A DNA stretch of 8,827 bases, taken from positions 1 through 8,827 of the forward strand of contig JAQGHH010000098.1 of NCBI GenBank assembly GCA_028288945.1, in the 5' to 3' direction. This DNA comes from Phycisphaerales bacterium (GTDB lineage: Bacteria > Planctomycetota > Phycisphaerae > Tepidisphaerales > Tepidisphaeraceae). Both the position numbers and the translations under genes were made by a program. This document shows positions 1-6,220 of the stretch, piece after piece. Position 1 is the first letter of the stretch. Every line of letters starts with the position of its first letter. The notes under the pieces are model-generated. The model had not been told where the DNA came from. It saw only the letters and a program-made list of their open reading frames with translations, and did not search any database.

Positions 1-1
1 C

Positions 2-70
2 ACCTACCAGCAGGGGACCGGATGGGTAGACCGGCCCCCACGCAAGCGCTCGCGCAATCAGCCGAAATAG
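2..70 (+). CDS. Possible C-terminal tail of a gene entering from the left (partial)
   Basis: From base 2 one plus-strand frame stays open for 22 codons and stops at TAG 68-70. The product reads TYQQGTGWVDR followed by a basic, proline-rich end (RPPRKRSRNQPK). That composition is plausible for a protein C-terminus, and the stop would leave a 45-bp gap to the convergent amidase stop at 116. I recognise no family, and 22 codons are too few to separate coding from chance in GC-rich DNA. The other two plus-strand frames also stop within the first 110 bases, so this is only the best of weak candidates. Confidence 0.2.
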   Translation, partial: TYQQGTGWVDRPPRKRSRNQPK

Positions 71-115
71 CAGGAGGGTGGTCGAGGGCGCCGCGGATTT
101 CGTGAATTGCCGAAT

Positions 116-1732
116 TCATTCGTGCAACTCCGCCGTCGCGGCGAATGTCGGCGGCCTTCGCACCTTGGTCGCCTGCTCGAACGCATACGCGAGCTTGATC
201 AGCGTGGGTTCACTCCACGCTCTCCCAAAGAAGCTGATGCCGATCGGCAGGCCGAAGGCGTAACCGGCGGGGACGGTGATGGCGGGGTAGCCGGCGACAG
301 CGGCGAGGGTGGAGCTGCCGCCGGTGCTGTAGTCGCCGTTGACCAGGTCGATCAGGATGGGCGGGCCGCTGGTGATGGCGACGAGTGCGTCGAGTTTGTG
401 TTTTTCCATCGCGGCGTCGAGGCCGTTGTGGCGGCTGATTTGCCGGCACTTGTCCAATGCTTCGCGGTAGTCGGCCGCGTCCAGGCCGGCTTTTTTCTGC
501 GCGGTTTCGAATAATTCCTGGCCGAAGAAGGGCATCTCGGGGTCGCGGTGATGCTCGTTGAACGCGATCAGCTCCTCCAGCGAACGCACCGGCGACTTGG
601 GGCCCAGCCGCGAGAGATACGCGTTGAGGCCGGCCTTGAACTCGTACAACAGAACATTGAGCTCCGGGTCGCCGAGCTTGCCGAGGTCAGGAATTTCTAC
701 GGGATCGATGACCACGGCCCCTTGCGATTTCATCGCCTCGATCGACGCGGCCAGCACTTTTTCCGAAGGCGGGCCGAGGCCCAGGCTGCCGTCGCGCAGG
801 ATGCCGAGGCGCGCGCCTTTGAGGCCGTCCTTATCGAGGAAACGGGTGTAGTCGCGCTCGCGGTGCTCATCGCTCGCCGCGGTCGCATCGTCATCGGGAT
901 CGGAGCCGGCGATCGCGGTGAGCAGGGTTGCCGCGTCTTCGACCGTGCGGGCGATCGGGCCGGCGGTGTCCTGCGTGTGCGAGATCGGAATGATCCCCGA
1001 GCGGCTCACCAGCCCCACCGTCGGCTTGATCCCCACGACCGAGCAGCAGGAGGAAGGCGAGACGATCGAGCCGTCCGTCTCGGTGCCGACGGCTGCGGCG
1101 CAGAAGTTGGAAGCCACCGCGCCCGCCGACCCGGAACTGGAGCCGGAAGGCGTGCGGTCTAGCGCGTAGGGATTCTTGCCCTGCCCGCCGCGGCCGCTCC
1201 AGCCGCTGGAGGAATGGGTCGAGCGGAAGTTCGCCCACTCGCTGAGATTCGCCTTGCCCAGAAGCACCGCGCCCGCTTGGCGGACCTTGCGCGCGACGAA
1301 TGAATCGCGCGGCGCGATCGAGCCTTCCAGCGCAAGTGACCCGGCGGTGGTCGTCATGCGGTCCGCCGTGTCGAGATTATCCTTCAGAAGAATCGGTACA
1401 CCGTGCAGCGGCCCGAGGGATTTACCGGCCTTTCGCTCCGCGTCGCGTTCATCGGCGATCGCGCCCGCGTCCGGGTTGATCTCCAGCACGTGCCGAAGCG
1501 ACGGGCCGCGCCGGTCGAGTGCGTCGATGCGCTCGGAGTATTTTTCGACGAGCTGCCGCGAGGTGTATTGGCCGGTTTCCATCGCCTTTTGGAGGTGGGC
1601 GATGGTGAACTCGTCCAGCTCGAAGGCGGGTGTGGGAGAGCGAACCGTTGCGCCGGAATCGGAAGCGACGACGGATTCGGCGGACGTTGCCCCTGCGACT
1701 ACCGCCGATTGGAGGAATTCGCGACGTGTCAT
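116..1732 (-). CDS. Tat-exported amidase-signature hydrolase, peptide amidase-like
   Basis: A 538-residue amidase-signature enzyme that hydrolyses a C-N amide bond; the substrate is unknown. The Ser-cisSer-Lys triad is complete: Lys117 in GVPILLKDN, Ser198 in the PSGSSSGSAGA glycine/serine loop, and nucleophile Ser222 in GTETDGSIVSPS. Spacing (105 and 24 residues) and the stretch through KPTVGLVSRSGIIPIS resemble secreted peptide amidases more than GatA, which also lacks a leader. The N-terminus, TRREFLQ directly after Met, matches the twin-arginine S/T-R-R-x-F-L-K motif, followed by a small-residue, moderately hydrophobic stretch, so export to the periplasm is likely. That motif fixes the start at 1732 although no clear Shine-Dalgarno precedes it. 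A GatA role is unlikely: the protein is exported and no gatB or gatC lies nearby. It lies 359 bp downstream of the ABC exporter, across the nested inverted repeat, so it probably has its own promoter. Family is certain; substrate is not. Confidence 0.93.
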   Translation of the reverse strand: MTRREFLQSAVVAGATSAESVVASDSGATVRSPTPAFELDEFTIAHLQKAMETGQYTSRQLVEKYSERIDALDRRGPSLRHVLEINPDAGAIADERDAERKAGKSLGPLHGVPILLKDNLDTADRMTTTAGSLALEGSIAPRDSFVARKVRQAGAVLLGKANLSEWANFRSTHSSSGWSGRGGQGKNPYALDRTPSGSSSGSAGAVASNFCAAAVGTETDGSIVSPSSCCSVVGIKPTVGLVSRSGIIPISHTQDTAGPIARTVEDAATLLTAIAGSDPDDDATAASDEHRERDYTRFLDKDGLKGARLGILRDGSLGLGPPSEKVLAASIEAMKSQGAVVIDPVEIPDLGKLGDPELNVLLYEFKAGLNAYLSRLGPKSPVRSLEELIAFNEHHRDPEMPFFGQELFETAQKKAGLDAADYREALDKCRQISRHNGLDAAMEKHKLDALVAITSGPPILIDLVNGDYSTGGSSTLAAVAGYPAITVPAGYAFGLPIGISFFGRAWSEPTLIKLAYAFEQATKVRRPPTFAATAELHE

Positions 1733-1784
1733 GATGTTGGGGAATCATGCCTTGTAGCGCGCGGAACGTCCAATAGGAACCGCG

Positions 1785-2055
1785 ATGCGGATAACCGCGA
1801 AGACGCGAAGGCGCGAAGACAGACGCGAAGAAGAAATACAAAGCGCCTAGGCCGACAAGCAGCCAAGGGGCCAAGGAATTCAAATTCGGGCTGGCCTTGA
1901 ATTCCTTGGCCCCTTGGCGGCCTTGGCGCTTAGTTTTGGTTTTTCGTGTCCAATGCTGTGGAGAATGCGAACGACGTCAATGCTCCGCATCCTGTGGTAA
2001 TATTTCTTCTTCGCGTCTGTCTTCGCGCCTTCGCGTCCTTCGCGGTTATCCGCAT
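1785..2055. repeat. Long inverted repeat, 54/55-bp arms, enclosing a second hairpin
   Basis: The left arm (1785-1838) and right arm (2001-2055) are reverse complements along their whole length except for one extra base in the right arm (near 2037). The arms are 162 bp apart. Each contains four copies of the heptamer CGCGAAG: starts 1796, 1804, 1812 and 1824 on the left; as CTTCGCG at 2009, 2021, 2029 and 2038 on the right. The basic period is 8 bp. Outside the arms the match decays gradually (GGAACCGCG against GGACCGCT). The right arm ends 36 bp past the exporter stop, and the left arm begins 53 bp before the amidase ATG. Transcribed from either strand it would fold into a long double-stranded stem. 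No terminal target duplication or transposase is visible. Sequences of this look are, as I recall, dispersed between genes in planctomycetes, verrucomicrobia and acidobacteria. Confidence 0.9.
1862..1918. repeat. Perfect 22-bp stem, 13-nt loop hairpin inside the larger repeat
   Basis: Bases 1862-1883 and 1897-1918 are exact reverse complements (22 of 22), separated by a 13-nt loop (1884-1896). The arm is built from the hexamer CCAAGG at 1863 and 1871, again 8 bp apart, and then GAATTC. The complementarity continues outward on both sides (AAGCGCC with AGGCC), interrupted by an insertion of about 8 bp in the left arm. In the minus direction (from exporter to amidase) it could act as a 3'-end stabiliser or transcription stop, but no run of T directly follows the stem, so it is not a canonical intrinsic terminator. 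On the plus strand T-rich bases follow at 1931-1945, but no plus-strand gene lies upstream. Confidence 0.88.
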
Positions 2056-2091
2056 AGCGGTCCGTTCAATCCGCGCGAGGGCTCCGCAGCA

Positions 2092-4149
2092 TCAAACGCC
2101 ACTCGGCGAGAACGCTTCTTCTCGCGGTTTGGAACTGCTTGTGATTTTCGGCGACGGCGGGGGACTGGTTTGCAGATCGACCATGCTGCGGTAGCGGCCG
2201 CTGGCTTGCATCAGTTCTTCGTGGCGGCCTTGTTCTACGATGCGGCCGTTTTCTAAAACCAGAATGCGGTCGGCATGGGCGATGGTGCTCAGGCGGTGGG
2301 CGATGACGAAGCTCGTGCGGCCGGACATCAGGGTTTGCATGCTGCCTTGGATCAGGCGCTCGGATTCGGTGTCGAGGTTGCTGGTGGCTTCGTCGAGGAT
2401 GAGGATGCGGGGGTCGGCGAGGATGGCGCGGGCGATGGTGAGGCGCTGGCGCTGGCCGCCGGAGAGCTTCACGCCGCGTTCGCCGATGAGCGTGTCGTAG
2501 CCGCCCTGGAGCTTGGTGATGAAGTCGTGGGCGTTGGCGAGCGCCGCCGCCTCGGCGATCTGCTCCGGGGTCGCGCCCCGGCGGCCGTAGGCGATGTTCT
2601 CGGCGATCGTCCCGTCGAACAGGAACGTGTCCTGCTCGACGATGCCCAGCAGCCGTCGGTAGCTGTCGGCGGTGATGTCGCGGAGATCGACTCCATCAAG
2701 CAGCACCGCCCCTTGCGTCGGGTCGTAGAAGCGGGCGATGAGGTTGCAGAGAGTGGTCTTTCCCGCGCCGCTGGGACCGACGAGCGCAATCATCTCTCCA
2801 GGCCGCACGTCGAGATTAATCTCGTGGAGAACGGGGGCGGCGGTTCCGTTGTACGCGAAGGTGACGTTGCGCAGAGAGATGTTCCCCGAAACAGTTTCCC
2901 GCTCAACTACCAACGCGCCCGGCTTCGACGGCATTTCCAAAGGCTCGGCCAGGAGATCGAGCACGCGGTCGAGGCCCGAGAGGCTGTTTTGCAGGGCCGT
3001 GGCACTGGCGGCGAGCGCGGCGATGGGGCCGAGCAGGGCGGCCAGGTACGAGAGGAACATGACCAGATCGCCAAGAGTCAGCGCCTGACCGGGGCGGATA
3101 ACACCGGCCTTGAGCTTTTCCATGTCCGAGAGGACGCGCATGCCGCCGAAGTAGAGCAGCAGCGCGGACGCGACGGGGATGAGCACGGACCAGGCGACGT
3201 CGATGCCGCGCATCCACCACCAGGCGAAAATCTCCTGGCGGGCCATGAGATGCCCGTTGCGGGTGAACGTCGCGGCTTCGGCCTGTTGGCGGGAGAAGGA
3301 GCGGACCACGCGCATTCCGCCGAAGGCTTCGGTGGCGTGGGAGTCGATCTGCTGGCGCGTCGAGCGGATGTCACGGAAGATCGGCCGGATCCGGCTGATC
3401 CACGTGCGGTGGGTCAGCCAGACGGTCGGCAGCAGCGCGACGGACCCGAGCAGCAGCCGCCAGTCAACGAAGGCGAGGATCGTCAGGCTCCCCAGGAGCT
3501 GAATGATCGCCCGCCACGGGTTGTAGAACATGGAGAAGATGAGTTCCGCCACGCCCCCCGCGTCTTCGCGGAGGATCGACGCGACGCCGCCCGATTTGAG
3601 TTCATACACGCGATGCAGCGGCAGGCGCACGGCGTGGTCGAAAACCTTCTTGCGGACCGACACCTGCACGCGTTTGGTCATGCGCGTTGTCTGCCAGCGG
3701 CCCAGCAGGCCGAAGAATTCGGACCCCGCCGCCAGAACGACCATGCCGATCGCCACGATCGTGAGCAACTGCCGCCGGTCGTGTGGAAGGACGATTCCAT
3801 GGGGCAATCGCGCCGGCAGCGGCTGCTCGCGCAGGACACTGTCAAACACGATCTTCGTGCCATACAACGGCACAAGGCCCAGCAGCGTGGAGACGCTTAA
3901 AGCGATCAGAGACGCGGCAAGCGTGCCGCGGTACCCTTTGAGTAATCCCCAGAATTGCACGAGGAGCTTGGTGAACGACCGCGACCGGGGGCGGTGTTTC
4001 TTGCCGTCGCCGGAGGCATGGCTTGAGCCGTGGTCGGGGCCGGTGATCGTGGCATCGCCGCCCGCGGCGTCGCGCTTTTTGCGGCGCTGCTTCAATTTGC
4101 TGCGATAGTCCTCGTAGCGTAGTCGGCTCGAATGCGTCGGCGTCGGCAT
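2092..4149 (-). CDS. ABC exporter, fused permease and ATPase (MsbA-like half-transporter)
   Basis: A 685-residue half-transporter that would work as a homodimer in the inner membrane, using ATP to export lipid, drug or peptide; the substrate cannot be read from sequence. Six hydrophobic segments lie at about residues 75-95, 128-148, 203-225, 228-247, 318-336 and 358-385. The nucleotide-binding domain follows with every motif intact: A-loop aromatic Tyr433, Walker A GPSGAGKTT (458-466), Q-loop Gln506, signature LSGGQ (562-566), Walker B ILILDE (582-587) with catalytic Glu587, D-loop SNLD (590-593) and H-loop His618. It should therefore be active. Residues 1-60 form a basic, polar extension rich in Arg and Lys that most MsbA-type proteins lack. 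The ATG at 4149 gives the longest frame but has only GGTGGG almost touching it, so the start is less certain. About 25 Ser/Pro/Lys-rich residues follow the ATPase domain. Confidence 0.95.
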   Translation of the reverse strand: MPTPTHSSRLRYEDYRSKLKQRRKKRDAAGGDATITGPDHGSSHASGDGKKHRPRSRSFTKLLVQFWGLLKGYRGTLAASLIALSVSTLLGLVPLYGTKIVFDSVLREQPLPARLPHGIVLPHDRRQLLTIVAIGMVVLAAGSEFFGLLGRWQTTRMTKRVQVSVRKKVFDHAVRLPLHRVYELKSGGVASILREDAGGVAELIFSMFYNPWRAIIQLLGSLTILAFVDWRLLLGSVALLPTVWLTHRTWISRIRPIFRDIRSTRQQIDSHATEAFGGMRVVRSFSRQQAEAATFTRNGHLMARQEIFAWWWMRGIDVAWSVLIPVASALLLYFGGMRVLSDMEKLKAGVIRPGQALTLGDLVMFLSYLAALLGPIAALAASATALQNSLSGLDRVLDLLAEPLEMPSKPGALVVERETVSGNISLRNVTFAYNGTAAPVLHEINLDVRPGEMIALVGPSGAGKTTLCNLIARFYDPTQGAVLLDGVDLRDITADSYRRLLGIVEQDTFLFDGTIAENIAYGRRGATPEQIAEAAALANAHDFITKLQGGYDTLIGERGVKLSGGQRQRLTIARAILADPRILILDEATSNLDTESERLIQGSMQTLMSGRTSFVIAHRLSTIAHADRILVLENGRIVEQGRHEELMQASGRYRSMVDLQTSPPPSPKITSSSKPREEAFSPSGV

Positions 4150-4211
4150 CCCACCATGTTAGGCGGGATAGCGATGACATGGGAGGGATGCCTTACTGTC
4201 GAGACGAAGAG

Positions 4212-4235
4212 TTTACCACGGAGGCACGGAGAGGT
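4212..4235. repeat. Short CACGGAG octamer repeat between genes
   Basis: In the 171-bp gap between the reductase stop and the exporter start, the heptamer CACGGAG occurs at 4217 and 4225, exactly 8 bp apart, preceded by TTTAC and followed by AGG. It has the same unit length as the two repeat types at 1785-2055 but another sequence. I recall this motif as a frequent dispersed intergenic sequence in several soil phyla. Two copies are little to go on. Elsewhere in the gap there is a weak 7-bp hairpin at 4289-4309 just past the reductase stop, without a following T run. Confidence 0.5.
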
Positions 4236-4320
4236 GCTCACGCTGGCGTGCCGCGCGTTTCGAGAGCGGCTGTTGGATATGGAGGAGAGATTGAACCGCC
4301 TTTTCAATCGGAGGAGCCCG

Positions 4321-5220
4321 TTAGCGAGCGGCCGGCAGCCGTTCCAACTGTTCCATGGTGGCATCGTCGAGCTCGATCAAGGCGGCGGCGGTGTTCTCCT
4401 CAAGGTGCTTGACCTTGGAGGTGCCGGGGATCGGGAGCATCACGGGGGATTTTTTCAGCAGCCAGGCGATTGCCACTTGCGAGGGCAAAACTTTCAGCCG
4501 TTGAGCGATGGGCGCGAGCGGGCCGCCGGGCTTGGCGAGATCGCCGACCGCGAGTGGGAACCAGGGGATGAAGCCAAGGTTCTCGCGCGTGCAGTAATTC
4601 AGCACGTCTTCGGATGTGCGGTCTACGAGGTTGTAGCGGTTCTGGACCGACACGACCGGAGTCAGACGCCGGACGGCTTCGATCTGATCGACCTTCACTT
4701 CCGACAGTCCGATGTGCCGGATTTTGCCCTCGCGCTGCAAGGTGAGCAGCGCGCCGATCTGGTCTTCCATCGGCACTTTGGGGTCGATCCGATGGAGCTG
4801 GAAGAGATCGATCCGCTGGAGCCTGAGCCGGCGGAGGCTCCCTTCGCAAGCCGCGCGAAGGTGTTCGGGGCGGCCGTCCTCAACCCACTTGTCGGGGCCG
4901 GGACGCTGCAAGCCGGCCTTCGTCGCGATCACGAGGCCCGGCGGGTAGGGATAAAGCGCCTCGGCGATCAGGCGCTCGGCGACCTCGGGGCCATACGAGT
5001 CCGCGGTATCGATCAGGTTGATCCCCAGCTCGACGGCGCGGCGCAGGACCGCGATCGCCTCATCGTGATCGGCCGGCTCGCCCCAGATGCCGGGGCCGGT
5101 CAGACGCATCGTGCCAAAGCCCAGCCGATGCACGGGAAGATCTCCCCCGATGACGAACGTTCCGCTCCTGGCTGCCGGGCGAGCGTCAGCCGGGGCGGAG
5201 ATTGGTGATGCGATGGTCAT
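4321..5220 (-). CDS. Aldo/keto reductase, YdbC-like
   Basis: A 299-residue cytoplasmic NAD(P)H-dependent oxidoreductase of the aldo/keto reductase superfamily, reducing an aldehyde or ketone. The catalytic tetrad is complete: Asp71 and Tyr76 in DTADSYG, Lys101 in IATKAG, His143 in QLHR. The N-terminal GFGTMRLTGPGIWG (residues 34-47), SVQNRYNLVDR (191-201) and the cofactor-binding IPGTSKVKHLEEN near residues 264-276 fit the (beta/alpha)8 fold of the YdbC-like subgroup, whose members have been linked to pyridoxal or general carbonyl reduction; the physiological substrate is unknown. Length is normal for the family. The ATG at 5220 leaves about 20 residues before the conserved TFVIGGDLPV strand, which is typical, but no strong Shine-Dalgarno is seen. 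It lies 82 bp after the helical gene in the same direction, so read-through is possible. Confidence 0.93.
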   Translation of the reverse strand: MTIASPISAPADARPAARSGTFVIGGDLPVHRLGFGTMRLTGPGIWGEPADHDEAIAVLRRAVELGINLIDTADSYGPEVAERLIAEALYPYPPGLVIATKAGLQRPGPDKWVEDGRPEHLRAACEGSLRRLRLQRIDLFQLHRIDPKVPMEDQIGALLTLQREGKIRHIGLSEVKVDQIEAVRRLTPVVSVQNRYNLVDRTSEDVLNYCTRENLGFIPWFPLAVGDLAKPGGPLAPIAQRLKVLPSQVAIAWLLKKSPVMLPIPGTSKVKHLEENTAAALIELDDATMEQLERLPAAR

Positions 5221-5231
5221 AATGGTGAAAT

Positions 5232-5264
5232 GCCCGGCAACGACGGTGCCATTGGGCGCCGGGC
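5232..5264 (-). terminator. Possible hairpin terminator after the small helical gene
   Basis: The 7-bp arms GCCCGGC (5232-5238) and GCCGGGC (5258-5264) pair exactly. Inside them GGTGCC and GGCGCC can pair with one wobble around an ATTG loop, giving a two-part GC-rich stem. It lies about 38 bp past the stop of the helical gene and 12 bp before the reductase ATG on the same strand. Only a short ATTTC follows it, so termination would be weak. A role in the reductase leader is equally possible. Confidence 0.25.
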
Positions 5265-5302
5265 GTTGAAGAGAGTTGCCCCCTGCCCGGTGGCCTGGAG
5301 AT

Positions 5303-5809
5303 TTATCTCGCTGAGGCCACCGATTGCGCGGGGATGAACGCGGCTTTCCCGGCTTCCAGGCGGACGGCTTCGACCCGGCGGCGCTGGTCCTCGGCCCGCC
5401 GGATCAGGCGGTCGTAGTCGAGGAATTGCAGCGACGGCAGATTTTCCGATTCCTGGGACAACACCACCCAGAGCAGTTTTTTCCCCTCAATTCCCAGCGA
5501 CACGGCCTCGGCCGCTTCGAACAGGCGGAACGCCCCGGCGCGCACGTCGTCGAGCCGGAGTTTGAGCTCCGCGAGCTTTTCGGCGAGCCACGCCGATGCT
5601 TGCCGGACGCCGCTTTTCGCGATGTCCAAATGCGCCATTAGCGCCTCAAGCTCCAGGCGATCGGCGGCGATCTCCGCGTGCAGTTCCCTCGCGAATGCCG
5701 CGACGGGAGTGCCCGCGTAGGCGGACGTCAGGTGCTCGAGCAGTTCAAGGGCGGTCAATGCCCCCGCGTCGTGATCATTGAGATAGGTTGCAAGATGTTT
5801 GTTGGTCAT
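5303..5809 (-). CDS. Unknown all-helical protein, 168 residues
   Basis: I cannot assign a family. The protein is soluble and predicted almost wholly helical, with no signal peptide or membrane segment. Likely helices run from residue 3 to 31 (HLATYLNDHDAGALTALELL), 34 to 61, 67 to 104 and 130 to 154, the last very rich in Arg and Glu. The first two hold many acidic and His residues (His5, His13, Glu22, Glu25, His26, Glu42, His44, Glu46), reminiscent of a ferritin-like or hemerythrin-like bundle, but I find no ExxH pair or other definite metal site. The start at 5809 is supported by AAGAGG five bases upstream. I recall similar YLNDH-type proteins near stress-related genes in soil bacteria, but only from memory. 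It diverges from the SRPBCC-dehydrogenase cluster across 417 bp, which suggests shared regulation. That it is a real gene is likely; its function is open. Confidence 0.82.
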   Translation of the reverse strand: MTNKHLATYLNDHDAGALTALELLEHLTSAYAGTPVAAFARELHAEIAADRLELEALMAHLDIAKSGVRQASAWLAEKLAELKLRLDDVRAGAFRLFEAAEAVSLGIEGKKLLWVVLSQESENLPSLQFLDYDRLIRRAEDQRRRVEAVRLEAGKAAFIPAQSVASAR

Positions 5810-5841
5810 GGTCGCCTCTTATCCATATCGATGCAGGCATA

Positions 5842-5857
5842 AGCACGCGGTGGGCCA
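5842..5857 (-). promoter_or_regulatory. Weak sigma-54-like promoter for the helical gene
   Basis: Read on the minus strand from 5857 this is TGGCCC, five bases, then GTGCT, preceded by C. The invariant GG and GC sit ten bases apart, and TGGC, C at position 6 and TGCT agree with the -24/-12 consensus; the first T of TTGC is replaced by G. The predicted transcription start near 5832 would give a leader of about 22 nt carrying the AAGAGG ribosome site, which is a sensible layout. GG-N10-GC is common by chance in GC-rich DNA, so this is tentative. Confidence 0.22.
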
Positions 5858-6087
5858 GATGCAAAGCGGGCTCAAGAGCGTGTAATTCATTGCCAAAACA
5901 GGGCGCTGATCCGGACGCACCATGACAACCTTGCCTTGCAACCGCGTCAAACCGAAAACAACGCAAGTGATGCCGTTGCGGCTGGTCGTAAGCTGCGCCG
6001 CGTGGATGGCGGACACATCCGAGTGGGTAGGGTGGGCCGGATCAGGAAACGGTGCGCGCCCGATCGAAACTCATGCATTTGGAAAAA

Positions 6088-6103
6088 TGGCTCAATGGTT
6101 GCT
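6088..6103 (+). promoter_or_regulatory. Sigma-54-like -24/-12 promoter for the plus cluster
   Basis: TGGC at 6088-6091 and TTGC at 6099-6102 are separated by exactly 7 bases, the spacing of the consensus TGGCACG-N4-TTGC. C at position 6 and T after TTGC also agree; positions 5 and 7 do not. Transcription would begin near 6114, giving a leader of about 113 nt before the SRPBCC ATG. Sigma-54 promoters need an upstream activator, and I see no obvious activator site. An exact 8-base match at fixed spacing is expected about once per 65,000 positions at equal base use, so it stands out modestly in a 417-bp region. Confidence 0.4.
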
Positions 6104-6214
6104 TGCCACCGGCAGATTCCCGGCCGCCCTGTTCGTAACCGAGCGGCCCGTCCGTCTGCTCCCCCTCTCTGTGGGGCTTTTGGCGGGACACGTTGCGATA
6201 AAACCGAATTTTTC

Positions 6215-6220
6215 GGGAGG
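6215..6220 (+). promoter_or_regulatory. Shine-Dalgarno fixing the SRPBCC start
   Basis: GGGAGG lies 6 bases before ATG 6227. It decides for this start over the in-frame ATG at 5936, which would add 97 unsupported residues. Confidence 0.8.

Larger units (their letters stand above)
1733..2091. other. 359-bp intergenic region filled by nested repeats
   Basis: This gap lies between the exporter stop and the amidase start. Most of it (1785-2055) is the nested inverted repeat described separately. The remaining 52 bp next to the amidase start must hold its leader and, unless transcription comes through the repeat, its promoter; I see no convincing -35/-10 pair there. Short open frames cross the region on both strands, but they translate the repeat itself into Arg-rich or Ser/Phe-rich low-complexity peptides with no start context. 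I treat them as non-coding. Confidence 0.7.

Noticed and set aside
13..38. GC-rich hairpin GGGG-(A)-CCGG / CCGG-CCCC near the left edge, a possible terminator after the amidase
   Set aside because: Only 4+4 pairs with a bulge, about 78 bp past the stop, and no T run on either strand.
103..118. 6-bp TGAATT-GCCG-AATTCA hairpin overlapping the amidase stop codon
   Set aside because: Short and AT-rich, with no following T run; expected by chance.
1449..1883. Open frame reading through the repeat into the amidase on the minus strand
   Set aside because: It is out of frame with the amidase, is made of Arg-rich or repeat-derived residues, and has no ribosome site.
1785..2055. CRISPR array or insertion-sequence ends as explanation of the repeat-rich gap
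   Set aside because: Units are 8 bp without unique spacers, no transposase frame lies between the arms, and there is no target-site duplication.
2275..3900. Long 541-codon plus-strand open frame antisense to the exporter
   Set aside because: It is the mirror of a GC-rich gene: composition is Gly/Ala/Arg/Glu/Asp-biased without any family motif, whereas the opposite strand has a complete, motif-perfect ABC protein.
4132..5208. Plus-strand 358-codon frame opposite the aldo/keto reductase
   Set aside because: A shadow frame of a high-GC gene; the minus strand has an intact catalytic tetrad.
5906..6045. 9-bp inverted repeat CTGATCCGG / CCGGATCAG in the divergent region
   Set aside because: The copies are about 120 bp apart, and a 9-bp match somewhere in a 417-bp region is not unlikely; no operator-like arrangement.
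6161..6181. CCCC / GGGG hairpin followed by CTTTT before the SRPBCC gene, as a leader terminator or attenuator
   Set aside because: Only 4 paired bases and 4 T; no competing structure could be drawn.
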